Source: an uncultured Aquimarina sp.
GTDB taxonomy: Bacteria > Bacteroidota > Bacteroidia > Flavobacteriales > Flavobacteriaceae
Length of the DNA stretch: 64,000 nucleotides
Reading direction: 5' to 3'
Assembly: GCA_947500505.1 (NCBI GenBank)
Contig: CANMSL010000002.1
Location: forward strand, 372,001 to 436,000
A program made the translations under genes and the position numbers. Shown piece after piece: positions 33,024 through 41,730 of this stretch. Every line of letters starts with the position of its first letter. Position 1 is the first letter of the stretch. The notes beneath the pieces are model-generated. The model was not told the DNA's origin and did no database searches. It saw only the letters and a program-made list of their open reading frames with translations.

Positions 33024-35607
33024 ATCATTTTTTATACTAGTTGGGTTTCTGAGTATCGGAAATCATATGCTTTACACTCAAAAAACAGAAAATACTGCTA
33101 AATTCTTATACAACCAACTGGATTATTTTTTAAAAGAACCATCTAATTCGAAATTACATCGATTAAGTAAACTTATTGCCTCTAAGGAAAATAGACTTTT
33201 CACTAAAGAGGATCAGTTGGCATGGGTTATTGTAAATGCTAATGCAGGATATTACCACCATCAATTTGGAAACATTTCTGCTGCAATTTCATACTATGAA
33301 AAAGCATTGAAAGCTTTTGCAACGAATAATCTTAAAGATTATGATATTATTGAGAATTGCCTGCAACCGCTTGGAAACCTTTATATAAAAATTGGAGATC
33401 TGCAAAAAGCAGAAAATACGATTACTAATTATTTATATCTGGCAGAAAAATCACAAAACACCGCCAAAATAATTTCTGCCATCACCAATTTATCGATTGT
33501 ATACAACAACCAAAGTAATTTTCCCAAAGCAATCGATATTTTGAAAAAAGGTGAAAGACTAGCTCCGGAAAATGTAAATATTCTAACAAATTTAGCCACC
33601 AACTACTTAGATTCTGAAGCAATAGTCGAAGCAGAAAGCTATGCTAACAAGGTGATTTATGTAGATGTAGGACAGGTAAATGCTTACCAGATTCTAGCCG
33701 TAATAGCCCTTAAAAATAAGAACTTGAAAAAAGCTCAAAGTTATTTCCAAAAGGCAAAATATCAGTTGCTAAAAAAACCAAATACCTCATCCCGAGATCT
33801 TGCAAAATTACAATTAGCACATATTAATATATTACTTTCGAAATCAGCGTATGTTGAAGCATTAAAAAAGCTTAAGGAAATCTATGCGTATCTACTTCCT
33901 GAATATTCCTCAGATACAGCGCTTCCGAAAAAGGAAATTCTTATAGCAGACAGAGTCTTACTAAAAGCATTAGATGTGCACACACATATTCATCAACAAT
34001 TAGATGACCCGCTTTTAGCGATTAAAACTCTGGAGGCAGCTTTTGAGGTAAACTCAAAATTAAATACCACGTATCCATTACAGGATACCAAAATTATTCA
34101 GCACGGTCAAAACCGAAATCGTACCGAATCCTACATTGATCTTTTGTATTCCCTGTATATTAAGACAAAAGATGTGAAATATGTCGTAAAAGCATTTGAA
34201 GCAGCAGAAAACTCTAAAGCACCTTTTGTCAATGAAGCATTACTATCTAAACAATTGCTATTACAGTATAAAAACGATTCGTTGGTTAATAAAAACAAGC
34301 AACTCACTAACGAAATGGCAACTTATGATACGTATATTCTGAAAGAAAGACAAAAAGGAGACAAGGCTAATATCTCGCAAATTCAAAAATGGACCTCGGC
34401 ATATGAAATGAAATCTATAGAGCTTAAGAGTGTAACTCAAGAACTTCAGGAAAAATACCCAAATCTTCTATCTGATCACAAAAAAATCTCTATTTCAGCA
34501 TTTCAAAAACGACTAGGATGCGATGGTCTTACTTTGATTGAATATTTTTTTGGTAAAAATACCCTATACCAATTTATAATTAAAAGTGATTCAGTTGCGC
34601 TAAAAGCCACAGAAAACATTGACCAATTCAGAAAAACCGTTCAAAACTATATAGGTTATTTCAATAAAGCTTCAGCGATAAGCGATAATGTAACAGGCTT
34701 TGCCGAAAATAGTTTTGAATTGTTTTCTAAACTAGAGATCCCAGATACCGAAAAGATATTGATCATTCCCGATGGACTTCTGAATTTTGTTCCATTCGAA
34801 ACGTTGCTAACTAAAAAAAGTACTGTTTTGAATTTTGAGAAGATGCCCTTTTTACTAAAGTCAAGCATCATCAATTATGAAATTTCTGCCCAAAAGTATA
34901 TAAGATCAAACAATAATGATCTTAAAGGAAGTAGCATTTTGGGTATATTTCCAGTTTTCGAAAATACTCCGCTAGAACTCTCTTTCTCGAACGAAGAATT
35001 AAATTTTATCCAGCAAAAATTTGATGGTGTTTTTTTACAAAAAGATGAAGCTACCTATACCCGTTTTCTTGATGAAGTGAAAAAACATAAGATCATACAT
35101 CTATCAACACACGCAGAAGCCGGCAGTTTTGCGAGACCGGCTTCGATACAATTCAGAAATGAAAATATTCCGGTAAATCAGTTATACGGATTACAATTGG
35201 AAGCAGATTTAGTAGTGTTAAGCGCTTGTGAAACTGGTGTTGGCACATTAGCTAAAGGAGAAGGACCCCTTAGTATTGGTAGGGGATTTCAGTATGCGGG
35301 AGTGCGAAATATTCTATTTTCACTATGGAAAGTAAACGACAAAAGCACATCTAAGTTGATGCAGTTTTTCTATCAAAATCTACATAGTTCCTATTCATCT
35401 GTACACGGATTACATACCGCAAAACTGGATTACCTGAAATCCACAGAAATCTCTAATATCCAAAAATCTCCTTATTACTGGGCTTCATTCGTATATTACG
35501 GAGCGTATCAACCTTCTACAGAAACCAACTTTAATTGGTTATTTATTATTGTAGCGGTTTTACTAATTATACTATTTTTGTTTGTGATTCGACAAAAATT
35601 AAAATGA
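33004..35607 (+). CDS. TPR-CHAT caspase-like protease with C-terminal membrane anchor
   Basis: From the ATG at 33004 the product is 867 residues: signal peptide (about 1-26), many TPR repeats (about 50-400), a helical linker, and a CHAT protease domain (about 560-840) with the His in HLSTHAEAG (His 703) and Cys in VVLSACETGVG (Cys 742), then GRGFQYAGVRNILFSLWKVND. A C-terminal helix (about 846-862) followed by RQKLK anchors it in the inner membrane with the protease outside. An earlier in-frame start at 32947 lies inside the previous gene and precedes the signal peptide; it is rejected. The stop overlaps the next start (ATGA). Confidence 0.9.
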   Translation: MGFGSFKSFFILVGFLSIGNHMLYTQKTENTAKFLYNQLDYFLKEPSNSKLHRLSKLIASKENRLFTKEDQLAWVIVNANAGYYHHQFGNISAAISYYEKALKAFATNNLKDYDIIENCLQPLGNLYIKIGDLQKAENTITNYLYLAEKSQNTAKIISAITNLSIVYNNQSNFPKAIDILKKGERLAPENVNILTNLATNYLDSEAIVEAESYANKVIYVDVGQVNAYQILAVIALKNKNLKKAQSYFQKAKYQLLKKPNTSSRDLAKLQLAHINILLSKSAYVEALKKLKEIYAYLLPEYSSDTALPKKEILIADRVLLKALDVHTHIHQQLDDPLLAIKTLEAAFEVNSKLNTTYPLQDTKIIQHGQNRNRTESYIDLLYSLYIKTKDVKYVVKAFEAAENSKAPFVNEALLSKQLLLQYKNDSLVNKNKQLTNEMATYDTYILKERQKGDKANISQIQKWTSAYEMKSIELKSVTQELQEKYPNLLSDHKKISISAFQKRLGCDGLTLIEYFFGKNTLYQFIIKSDSVALKATENIDQFRKTVQNYIGYFNKASAISDNVTGFAENSFELFSKLEIPDTEKILIIPDGLLNFVPFETLLTKKSTVLNFEKMPFLLKSSIINYEISAQKYIRSNNNDLKGSSILGIFPVFENTPLELSFSNEELNFIQQKFDGVFLQKDEATYTRFLDEVKKHKIIHLSTHAEAGSFARPASIQFRNENIPVNQLYGLQLEADLVVLSACETGVGTLAKGEGPLSIGRGFQYAGVRNILFSLWKVNDKSTSKLMQFFYQNLHSSYSSVHGLHTAKLDYLKSTEISNIQKSPYYWASFVYYGAYQPSTETNFNWLFIIVAVLLIILFLFVIRQKLK

Positions 35608-36041
35608 CAACACTCCGCCAGTTTCTTAGTTCCAAAAATTATCAACGTATTAGACTTGTTTATACCAAAACTAATCATTTTGAGGTCAAGGCGATCCTTA
35701 ATGGCATAGAGGGTAATTTTATTGTAGATACTGGAGCATCTAATTCGTGTGTTGGTTTTGATGCGGTAGAAAAATTTAATCTTTTCGCGCAGGATAGTGA
35801 TGTAAAGGCTGCGGGTGCCGGTGCTACAGACATGCTAACGCAACTTTCTAAAAAAAATGCGCTACAGCTTGGCAAATGGTCAAAAAGAAGTATTTCACTT
35901 ATTTTATTTGACCTTACTCACGTAAATACTGCACTTATCGCACATCACGCTGAACCAGTAGATGGAATAATTGGTGCGGATGTTTTAAAAAGAGGAAAAG
36001 CCGTTATAGATTATGAACGAAAGTGTCTTTATCTTAAGTAA
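35604..36041 (+). CDS. Retropepsin-like aspartic protease
   Basis: The 145-residue protein has the retropepsin signature: FIVDTGASNSCVG with catalytic Asp 42 and the later hydrophobic motif GIIGADVLKRGKAVIDYE near the C-terminus. Single-domain proteases of this type work as dimers. No signal peptide is seen, so it is probably cytoplasmic. Its ATG overlaps the CHAT stop by 4 bases, so the two proteases are made together. A longer reading from 35535 would run through the CHAT C-terminus and is rejected. Confidence 0.88.
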   Translation: MTTLRQFLSSKNYQRIRLVYTKTNHFEVKAILNGIEGNFIVDTGASNSCVGFDAVEKFNLFAQDSDVKAAGAGATDMLTQLSKKNALQLGKWSKRSISLILFDLTHVNTALIAHHAEPVDGIIGADVLKRGKAVIDYERKCLYLK

Positions 36042-36174
36042 ATTATGAATACCAAATATTAAGGAAGACTTTCTACCAGAAACAAGTGTTTCTACCTATT
36101 TCGTTATAATATCATTCATTATATCTTTACAAAATGATAATAGAGATGATAACCCCGAATAAAAAAGAAACGTA

Positions 36175-36261
36175 ATGATGAAAGTTATTCCCGTCGCCGT
36201 GTTGATCATTATATTGATAGCTCTAGGCATGAATATTTATCTATTATTAAGATTCGTATAA
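36175..36261 (+). CDS. Possible 28-residue membrane peptide
   Basis: A short ORF encodes MMKVIPVAVLIIILIALGMN followed by IYLLLRFV, almost one transmembrane helix with two basic residues at the ends. It lies 133 bases after the retropepsin gene and ends 7 bases before the stop of the convergent ABC permease. No family is recognised, and an AT-rich chance ORF is possible. Confidence 0.35.
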   Translation: MMKVIPVAVLIIILIALGMNIYLLLRFV

Positions 36262-36268
36262 CCCGTCT

Positions 36269-37522
36269 TTACATGCCTGTCCGAATTGCCTCCACTGGAT
36301 CTAGTTTAGCTGCCATCCAAGCTGGAAAAATACCTGCTACCAGGCCTATAAGCGTAGACCAGAACATACCCCAAAACATATTGGAGGACGAAAGCACAAA
36401 TTCAAAATCTCCAGTTAACTGTGAAGCTCCTTTAGAAATCAACCATACCAATATCAAACCTATCAATCCACCAAAAACGGCCAGTATCACCGCTTCAAAC
36501 AAAAACTGAAGTAAAATAAACTTTCTTTTAGCTCCCAAAGCTTTCTGAATACCAATTAGATTTGTTCGTTCCTTTACACTTACAAACATAATATTAGCTA
36601 TCCCAAAGCCTCCAACTAATAAGGCAAAACCTCCGATAATACCACCTACTTTAGACATAAATCCGGTAATGTTATCAATAAAATCGGTAAATCCCTGTAG
36701 CTGATTTACAAAAAAATCATCACTCTCATCTGGTTTTAAACCTCTATAGGACCTCACCTTCTGAGTTAATGAAGCAACAAATTCCGGCACATCACTTCCG
36801 GATACAGGTTTAATAATAATCATCGGAAAGGTAAATTTGTTATTATCTCCATAGATTCTTCTAACAATATTAACAGGCAATATTGCCGCTGTATCCTTGG
36901 AACCTCCAAAAAGACCACTACCTTCTTTCTTTAAAACACCTATAACGGTAAACTTTCTTCCGTAGACACGAACTTTTTTACCAATTGGATCACCAGAACC
37001 AAATAAACTATTCGCTATTTCATCTCCTATAACAATAACCGGAGCTCCACCCACAGATTCCTGCTCATTATAAAACCTTCCTTTCACCACCTGTAATTCC
37101 TCTATATCATAATAATCATTAGTAACAGGTATCATGTCTACATTACTAATACTTTTATCATTATACTTTACAGTTTCCTGTCCAACATTCAACAAAAAGC
37201 TGGCAGCTTTCATATCTGGCATAGCTCTTTTTATATATTGATATTCTTCAAAAGTTACATCAGGAAATTGTTCTCTTTTCCAATCCGGAACCTGAGTAGG
37301 TCCAAAAGAAATTCTGGTAAGATATATAGTACTATTATCTAATGAACTTATACTGCCTTTTATTTCTTTTTCCAAGGAATCAACAGCAGCCAAAACACCA
37401 ATGATTGAAAAAATACCAATAGTTACTCCCAATAAAGAAAGAAAGGTTCTTAGTTTATTGTTTCTAAGAGCGTTAACTGCAAAATTAAGGCTCTCTTTAA
37501 GTACTCTAAGATAGATAAGCAT
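36269..37522 (-). CDS. MacB/FtsX-type ABC transporter permease
   Basis: The 417-residue protein has the MacB layout: transmembrane helix 1 (about 22-45, TFLSLLGVTIGIFSIIGVLA), a periplasmic MacB_PCD domain (about 50-285) and three C-terminal helices (about 295-315, 340-365, 385-405) of the FtsX domain, with the conserved KERTNLIGIQKALGAKRKFI loop and the end DPVEAIRTGM. It resembles mechanotransmission permeases for lipoprotein or peptide export. No ATPase gene is next to it in the window. Confidence 0.9.
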   Translation of the reverse strand: MLIYLRVLKESLNFAVNALRNNKLRTFLSLLGVTIGIFSIIGVLAAVDSLEKEIKGSISSLDNSTIYLTRISFGPTQVPDWKREQFPDVTFEEYQYIKRAMPDMKAASFLLNVGQETVKYNDKSISNVDMIPVTNDYYDIEELQVVKGRFYNEQESVGGAPVIVIGDEIANSLFGSGDPIGKKVRVYGRKFTVIGVLKKEGSGLFGGSKDTAAILPVNIVRRIYGDNNKFTFPMIIIKPVSGSDVPEFVASLTQKVRSYRGLKPDESDDFFVNQLQGFTDFIDNITGFMSKVGGIIGGFALLVGGFGIANIMFVSVKERTNLIGIQKALGAKRKFILLQFLFEAVILAVFGGLIGLILVWLISKGASQLTGDFEFVLSSSNMFWGMFWSTLIGLVAGIFPAWMAAKLDPVEAIRTGM

Positions 37523-37606
37523 ATGCTATGTTTTGAACAATATAAAGATAGGACGTTTTCCTTATAATTTTGTTACAAAATATCTAAAACAATTACTCAC
37601 AATGGG

Positions 37607-37638
37607 TTGTCTAATTGGTAAGTAAATTGCTACTTTTG
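37607..37638 (+). promoter_or_regulatory. Promoter of purH (TTG - 21 bases - TACTTTTG)
   Basis: TTG at 37607-37609 and TACTTTTG at 37631-37638, separated by 21 bases, match the Bacteroidota promoter consensus (TTG at -33, TAnnTTTG at -7). Transcription would start near 37642, about 20 bases before the purH ATG. Confidence 0.65.
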
Positions 37639-37661
37639 CGTTTTACAAACTAAACACTGTC

Positions 37662-39194
37662 ATGAGCAACACAAAAACCGCTAAATCCGCATTAATTTCT
37701 GTATTCAGTAAAGATGGATTGGCACCTATCGTAAAAAAACTAGATGAACTTGGAATTACTATTTATTCCACGGGTGGTACTGAAAAATTCATAAAAGATC
37801 AGGGAGTTGATGTTATTCCCGTAGAGGATGTTACTTCGTATCCTTCTATTCTTGGTGGAAGAGTAAAAACTTTACACCCAAAAGTATTTGGCGGAATACT
37901 AAATCGCCAGAACAACGATAGTGATATTGCAGAACTTGAACAATATGAAATTCCGCAAATTGATATTGTTATAGTAGATCTGTATCCTTTCGAAAAAACC
38001 GTTGCTTCCGGAGCCTCTGAACAAGATATTATCGAAAAAATAGATATAGGAGGAATTTCTTTAATCAGAGCTGCTGCCAAGAATTTTGCAGATGTAACCT
38101 GTGTGGCTTCTGTGGATAACTACGCTGAGTTTTTGAAAATTATTTCTGAAGGAAATGGAAGCATTTCTTTAAAAGACCGAAAGCGTTTTGCTGCGAAAGC
38201 TTTTAATGTATCATCTCATTACGACAGTGCAATTTTTAATTATTTTAATAGTGATCACGAAATCGCCTCACTTAAAATTAGCGAAACTAAAGGAAAGGTA
38301 CTACGATATGGAGAGAATCCGCATCAAAAAGGGTTTTTCTTTGGGGGATTTGATGCTATGTTTGATAAACTACACGGAAAAGAATTATCATACAATAATC
38401 TTCTTGATGTAGATGCTGCTGTAAATTTAATGAATGAGTTTAAAGGAGAAGATCCAACTTTTGCGATTCTCAAACACAACAATGCTTGTGGTTTAGCACA
38501 GCGGCCGACAGTACATCAAGCATACGTAGACGCATTAGCAGGGGATCCCGTATCTGCTTTTGGTGGTATCTTAATAAGTAATTCTGAAGTAGATGTAGCT
38601 ACGGCTCAGGAAATTCACAAATTATTCTGTGAAGTTGTCATCGCTCCTTCTTATAGCGATGAAGCTTTAGAAATATTAAAAGGAAAGAAAAACAGAATCA
38701 TTCTGATTCAAAAAGATATTGAGTTACCAAAAACACAGGTTCGTTCTTGTTTAAACGGTGCTTTAGTTCAGGATAAGGATTTAAAAACAGACGCTAAAGA
38801 AGATTTAAATGCAGTGACTAAAGTTGCTCCGACAGAAGCACAGGTTGAGGATTTATTATTTGCTTCCAAAATTTGTAAGCATACAAAATCCAACACAATT
38901 GTATTTACTAAGGGAAAACAATTGTTAGCCAGCGGTACCGGACAAACATCCAGAGTAGATGCATTAAAACAATCTGTTGAGAAAGCAAATGCATTTAATT
39001 TTGATCTTAATGGTGCTGTAATGGCAAGTGATGCTTTCTTTCCATTCCCTGATTGTGTGGAGCTTGCAGACAATGCCGGAATTAAAGCCGTTATACAACC
39101 AGGTGGTTCTATAAAAGATCAGTTAAGTATAGATTACTGCGACGCAAATGGAATTGCAATGGTTATGACAGGAACACGTCATTTTAAACATTAA
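37662..39194 (+). CDS. purH: Bifunctional AICAR formyltransferase / IMP cyclohydrolase
   Basis: PurH performs the last two steps of IMP synthesis. The 510-residue product has the IMP cyclohydrolase domain (about 9-140: ALISVFSKDGL, IYSTGGTEKFI, LGGRVKTLHPKVFGGIL) and the AICAR transformylase domain (about 150-510) with ILKHNNACGLA, GDPVSAFGGILISN, and the closing KAVIQPGGSIKDQ and MVMTGTRHFKH. Length is normal. A promoter lies just upstream; mreB follows after 43 bases, and this purH-mreB adjacency is common in Bacteroidota. Confidence 0.97.
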   Translation: MSNTKTAKSALISVFSKDGLAPIVKKLDELGITIYSTGGTEKFIKDQGVDVIPVEDVTSYPSILGGRVKTLHPKVFGGILNRQNNDSDIAELEQYEIPQIDIVIVDLYPFEKTVASGASEQDIIEKIDIGGISLIRAAAKNFADVTCVASVDNYAEFLKIISEGNGSISLKDRKRFAAKAFNVSSHYDSAIFNYFNSDHEIASLKISETKGKVLRYGENPHQKGFFFGGFDAMFDKLHGKELSYNNLLDVDAAVNLMNEFKGEDPTFAILKHNNACGLAQRPTVHQAYVDALAGDPVSAFGGILISNSEVDVATAQEIHKLFCEVVIAPSYSDEALEILKGKKNRIILIQKDIELPKTQVRSCLNGALVQDKDLKTDAKEDLNAVTKVAPTEAQVEDLLFASKICKHTKSNTIVFTKGKQLLASGTGQTSRVDALKQSVEKANAFNFDLNGAVMASDAFFPFPDCVELADNAGIKAVIQPGGSIKDQLSIDYCDANGIAMVMTGTRHFKH

Positions 39195-39237
39195 TTTTAG
39201 TACATTTACTCAATTCTAACCCTTTTTATCTGTTTAT

Positions 39238-40266
39238 ATGGGATTTTTCGACTTCTTTACTGAAGAAATTGCTATAGATTTAGGTACCGCGAATACCTTA
39301 GTTATTCATAATGACAAAGTGGTGGTAGACAGTCCATCAATTGTCGCCCGTGATATTGTTACCGGAAAAATAATTGCTGCCGGAAAAGAGGCCGCAATGA
39401 TGCAAGGAAAAACACACGAGAACATAAAAACCATTCGACCTCTTAAGGATGGAGTAATTGCGGATTTTGATGCCAGTGAAAAAATGATAAGCATGTTTAT
39501 CAAAGATATTCCGGCATTGAAGAAAAAAATCTTCACTCCTGCATTAAGAATGGTCATCTGTATTCCTTCTGGAATCACAGAAGTAGAAATGAGAGCGGTG
39601 AAAGAAAGTGCAGAGCGCGTTAATGGTAAGGAAGTTTATCTTATTCACGAACCTATGGCGGCAGCGATCGGTATTGGTGTCGATATTATGCAGCCTAAAG
39701 GGAATATGATAGTAGATATAGGTGGAGGAACCACTGAAATTGCTGTAATTGCATTAGGAGGAATCGTTTGTGATAAATCTGTAAAGATTGCAGGAGATGT
39801 TTTTACGAACGACATCATTTATTATATGCGTACACAACATAACTTATATGTAGGTGAGCGTACCGCCGAAAAAATAAAAATACAAATCGGAGCAGCAACA
39901 GAAGACTTAGAATTGCCACCAGAAGAAATGAACGTTCAAGGGCGTGATTTGCTAACCGGAAAACCAAAACAAGTTCAGATCTCATTTCGTGAGATCGCGA
40001 AAGCTTTAGATAAGTCTATTCTTAGGATCGAGGATGCTGTGATGGAAACATTATCGCAAACCCCACCAGAGCTTGCCGCGGACATATATAATACCGGAAT
40101 TTACCTAGCAGGTGGAGGATCTATGTTAAGAGGACTTGATAAAAGATTGTCTCAAAAAACGGATTTACCGGTGTACATCGCCGAAGATCCGCTAAGAGCC
40201 GTAGTAAGAGGAACAGGAATCACTCTGAAAAATATTAATCGTTACAAAAGTGTATTGATTAAATAA
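39238..40266 (+). CDS. mreB: Rod-shape actin homologue MreB
   Basis: The 342-residue protein has the actin-fold motifs: phosphate 1 IAIDLGTANTLV near residue 11, the connect region, phosphate 2 MIVDIGGGTTEIAV near 155 and adenosine motif GIYLAGGGSMLRGLD near 285. Also present are IHEPMAAAIGIG and GERTAEKIKIQIGAA. It builds filaments beneath the inner membrane that direct the elongasome. It is followed by mreC, mreD, mrdA and rodA in order. Confidence 0.97.
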   Translation: MGFFDFFTEEIAIDLGTANTLVIHNDKVVVDSPSIVARDIVTGKIIAAGKEAAMMQGKTHENIKTIRPLKDGVIADFDASEKMISMFIKDIPALKKKIFTPALRMVICIPSGITEVEMRAVKESAERVNGKEVYLIHEPMAAAIGIGVDIMQPKGNMIVDIGGGTTEIAVIALGGIVCDKSVKIAGDVFTNDIIYYMRTQHNLYVGERTAEKIKIQIGAATEDLELPPEEMNVQGRDLLTGKPKQVQISFREIAKALDKSILRIEDAVMETLSQTPPELAADIYNTGIYLAGGGSMLRGLDKRLSQKTDLPVYIAEDPLRAVVRGTGITLKNINRYKSVLIK

Positions 40267-40403
40267 TAATTTTCAGAAAAGTATAATTAGAATATACCTA
40301 AAATATATTTTTTACGTTATTCTGCTTTGATTGTTTTAATTATATCAAACACACAGTTAAAACAAGGAATTATTATTTTTAGAATTTAGTACCCCTATAA
40401 AGC

Positions 40404-41231
40404 ATGCAGCAGATTATTAATTTTTTAATACGGAATAAAAACTTCCTATTATTTCTTCTGCTACTATTTTTATCTTTGATTCTTACTATACAATCTCACA
40501 GCTATCACAAGAGTAAGTTTATAAGTTCCACTAATTTTCTTACGGGAGGTGTTTACGGGTGGAGATACTCTGTCAGCAACTATTTTGGGCTTAAAAGTGA
40601 CAACGAGCGATTATTACAAGAAAATGAGCAATTGCGAAATCAAATAAGCTGGCTAACCGCAGATACGATTGTCACTAAATTTGTAGATACTACATCATAT
40701 AACAAACCATTTACGTTCATTAAAGGAGTCGTATACAAAAATGACTACAGCAAAGTAGATAATTATATCCTGATTAATAAAGGAGAAAAAGATGGAATTG
40801 AGCCAGATATGGGGATCATTACTGATAAAGGAATTGTCGGTATCGTAGAAAACACCTCTAAGAACTACAGTAGGGTTATTTCTATTCTAAATAGTAATTC
40901 CAGAATTAATGCAGGTCTAAAAAAATCGAATCAATACGGCTCTTTAGTTTGGAACGGTAAGGATCCAAATATAGTGCAATTGGAAACGGTTCCCAGACAA
41001 GCAATTTTACAAAAAGGAGACACAATTATCACCAATGGCCGTTCCACCATATTTCCACGTGGGATAGGAATTGGCACTATTATTAACTATAAATTAGATG
41101 AAAATCAGAGTTATTTTCTAATCGATGTTCAATTATTTAATGATATGACCGACATCGGTTTTATATATGCCATAAAAAGTAATGATGCTTCGGAAATCAG
41201 ATCCTTGGAAAATCCTAAAATAGATGAATAA
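40404..41231 (+). CDS. mreC: Rod-shape protein MreC
   Basis: The 275-residue protein has an N-terminal transmembrane helix (about 14-31), a coiled coil (about 55-80, NERLLQENEQLRNQISWL) and the periplasmic beta domain (about 105-260: NDYSKVDNYILINKGEKDGI, MGIITDKGIVGIVE, NGRSTIFPRGIGIGTI). MreC links MreB to PBP2. The last 8 bases overlap mreD. The 137-base gap after mreB may hold a secondary promoter, but none was recognised. Confidence 0.93.
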   Translation: MQQIINFLIRNKNFLLFLLLLFLSLILTIQSHSYHKSKFISSTNFLTGGVYGWRYSVSNYFGLKSDNERLLQENEQLRNQISWLTADTIVTKFVDTTSYNKPFTFIKGVVYKNDYSKVDNYILINKGEKDGIEPDMGIITDKGIVGIVENTSKNYSRVISILNSNSRINAGLKKSNQYGSLVWNGKDPNIVQLETVPRQAILQKGDTIITNGRSTIFPRGIGIGTIINYKLDENQSYFLIDVQLFNDMTDIGFIYAIKSNDASEIRSLENPKIDE

Positions 41232-41730
41232 TAATGTTCTTTTATATATTGGCAGATTCTTGAGTCTGGTTTTAGTTCAGGTATTCATCTTGAATCATAT
41301 CAATTTTTTAGGCTATCTTAATCCTTTCATTTATATTATTTTCATACTATTAGCACCCTTAAATATTCACAAGAGTTTATTTCTTTTTCTAAGTTTTGTT
41401 TTGGGATTGACTATAGACCTGTTTGGCGATTCGGGCGGTGTGCATGCAACAGCTTGTCTGGTTATCGCGTATCTGCGCCCGGTGATTCTAAGATCAGTTT
41501 TCGGCTTGAGCTACGAGTTCCAAACGGTAAAATTAAGCAAAGTTGGCTTTGGACAACGATTGGCCTATGTTACTCTGATGGTTTTTATCCACCATATCGT
41601 GCTTTTCTCATTAGAAACATTTAACTTTTCTCACACACTATTAATAGCTAAAAAAACGTTATTTTCTAGTCTATTTTCAATCATAGCAATTATGTTGGTT
41701 TTGGTATTGTTTAGAAGAAAGGATTCATGA
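41224..41730 (+). CDS. mreD: Rod-shape protein MreD
   Basis: The 168-residue product is a five- to six-helix membrane protein with the family traits of short loops and a conserved GLTIDLFGDSGGVHATACLV segment (about 59-78). MreD is a membrane partner of MreC. The start overlaps mreC by 8 bases, and the stop overlaps the next start (ATGA at 41727-41730). Confidence 0.9.
   Translation: MNNNVLLYIGRFLSLVLVQVFILNHINFLGYLNPFIYIIFILLAPLNIHKSLFLFLSFVLGLTIDLFGDSGGVHATACLVIAYLRPVILRSVFGLSYEFQTVKLSKVGFGQRLAYVTLMVFIHHIVLFSLETFNFSHTLLIAKKTLFSSLFSIIAIMLVLVLFRRKDS

Noticed and set aside
35535..35603. Longer start for the retropepsin-like protein
   Set aside because: The extra residues are the CHAT C-terminal helix read in another frame; the ATG overlapping the CHAT stop is the natural start.
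29124..36041. Type III-E CRISPR (Craspase) relatives
   Set aside because: A TPR-CHAT protein and a sigma factor are present, but there is no Cas7-11, Csx30-like gene or repeat array, and this CHAT is exported and membrane anchored.
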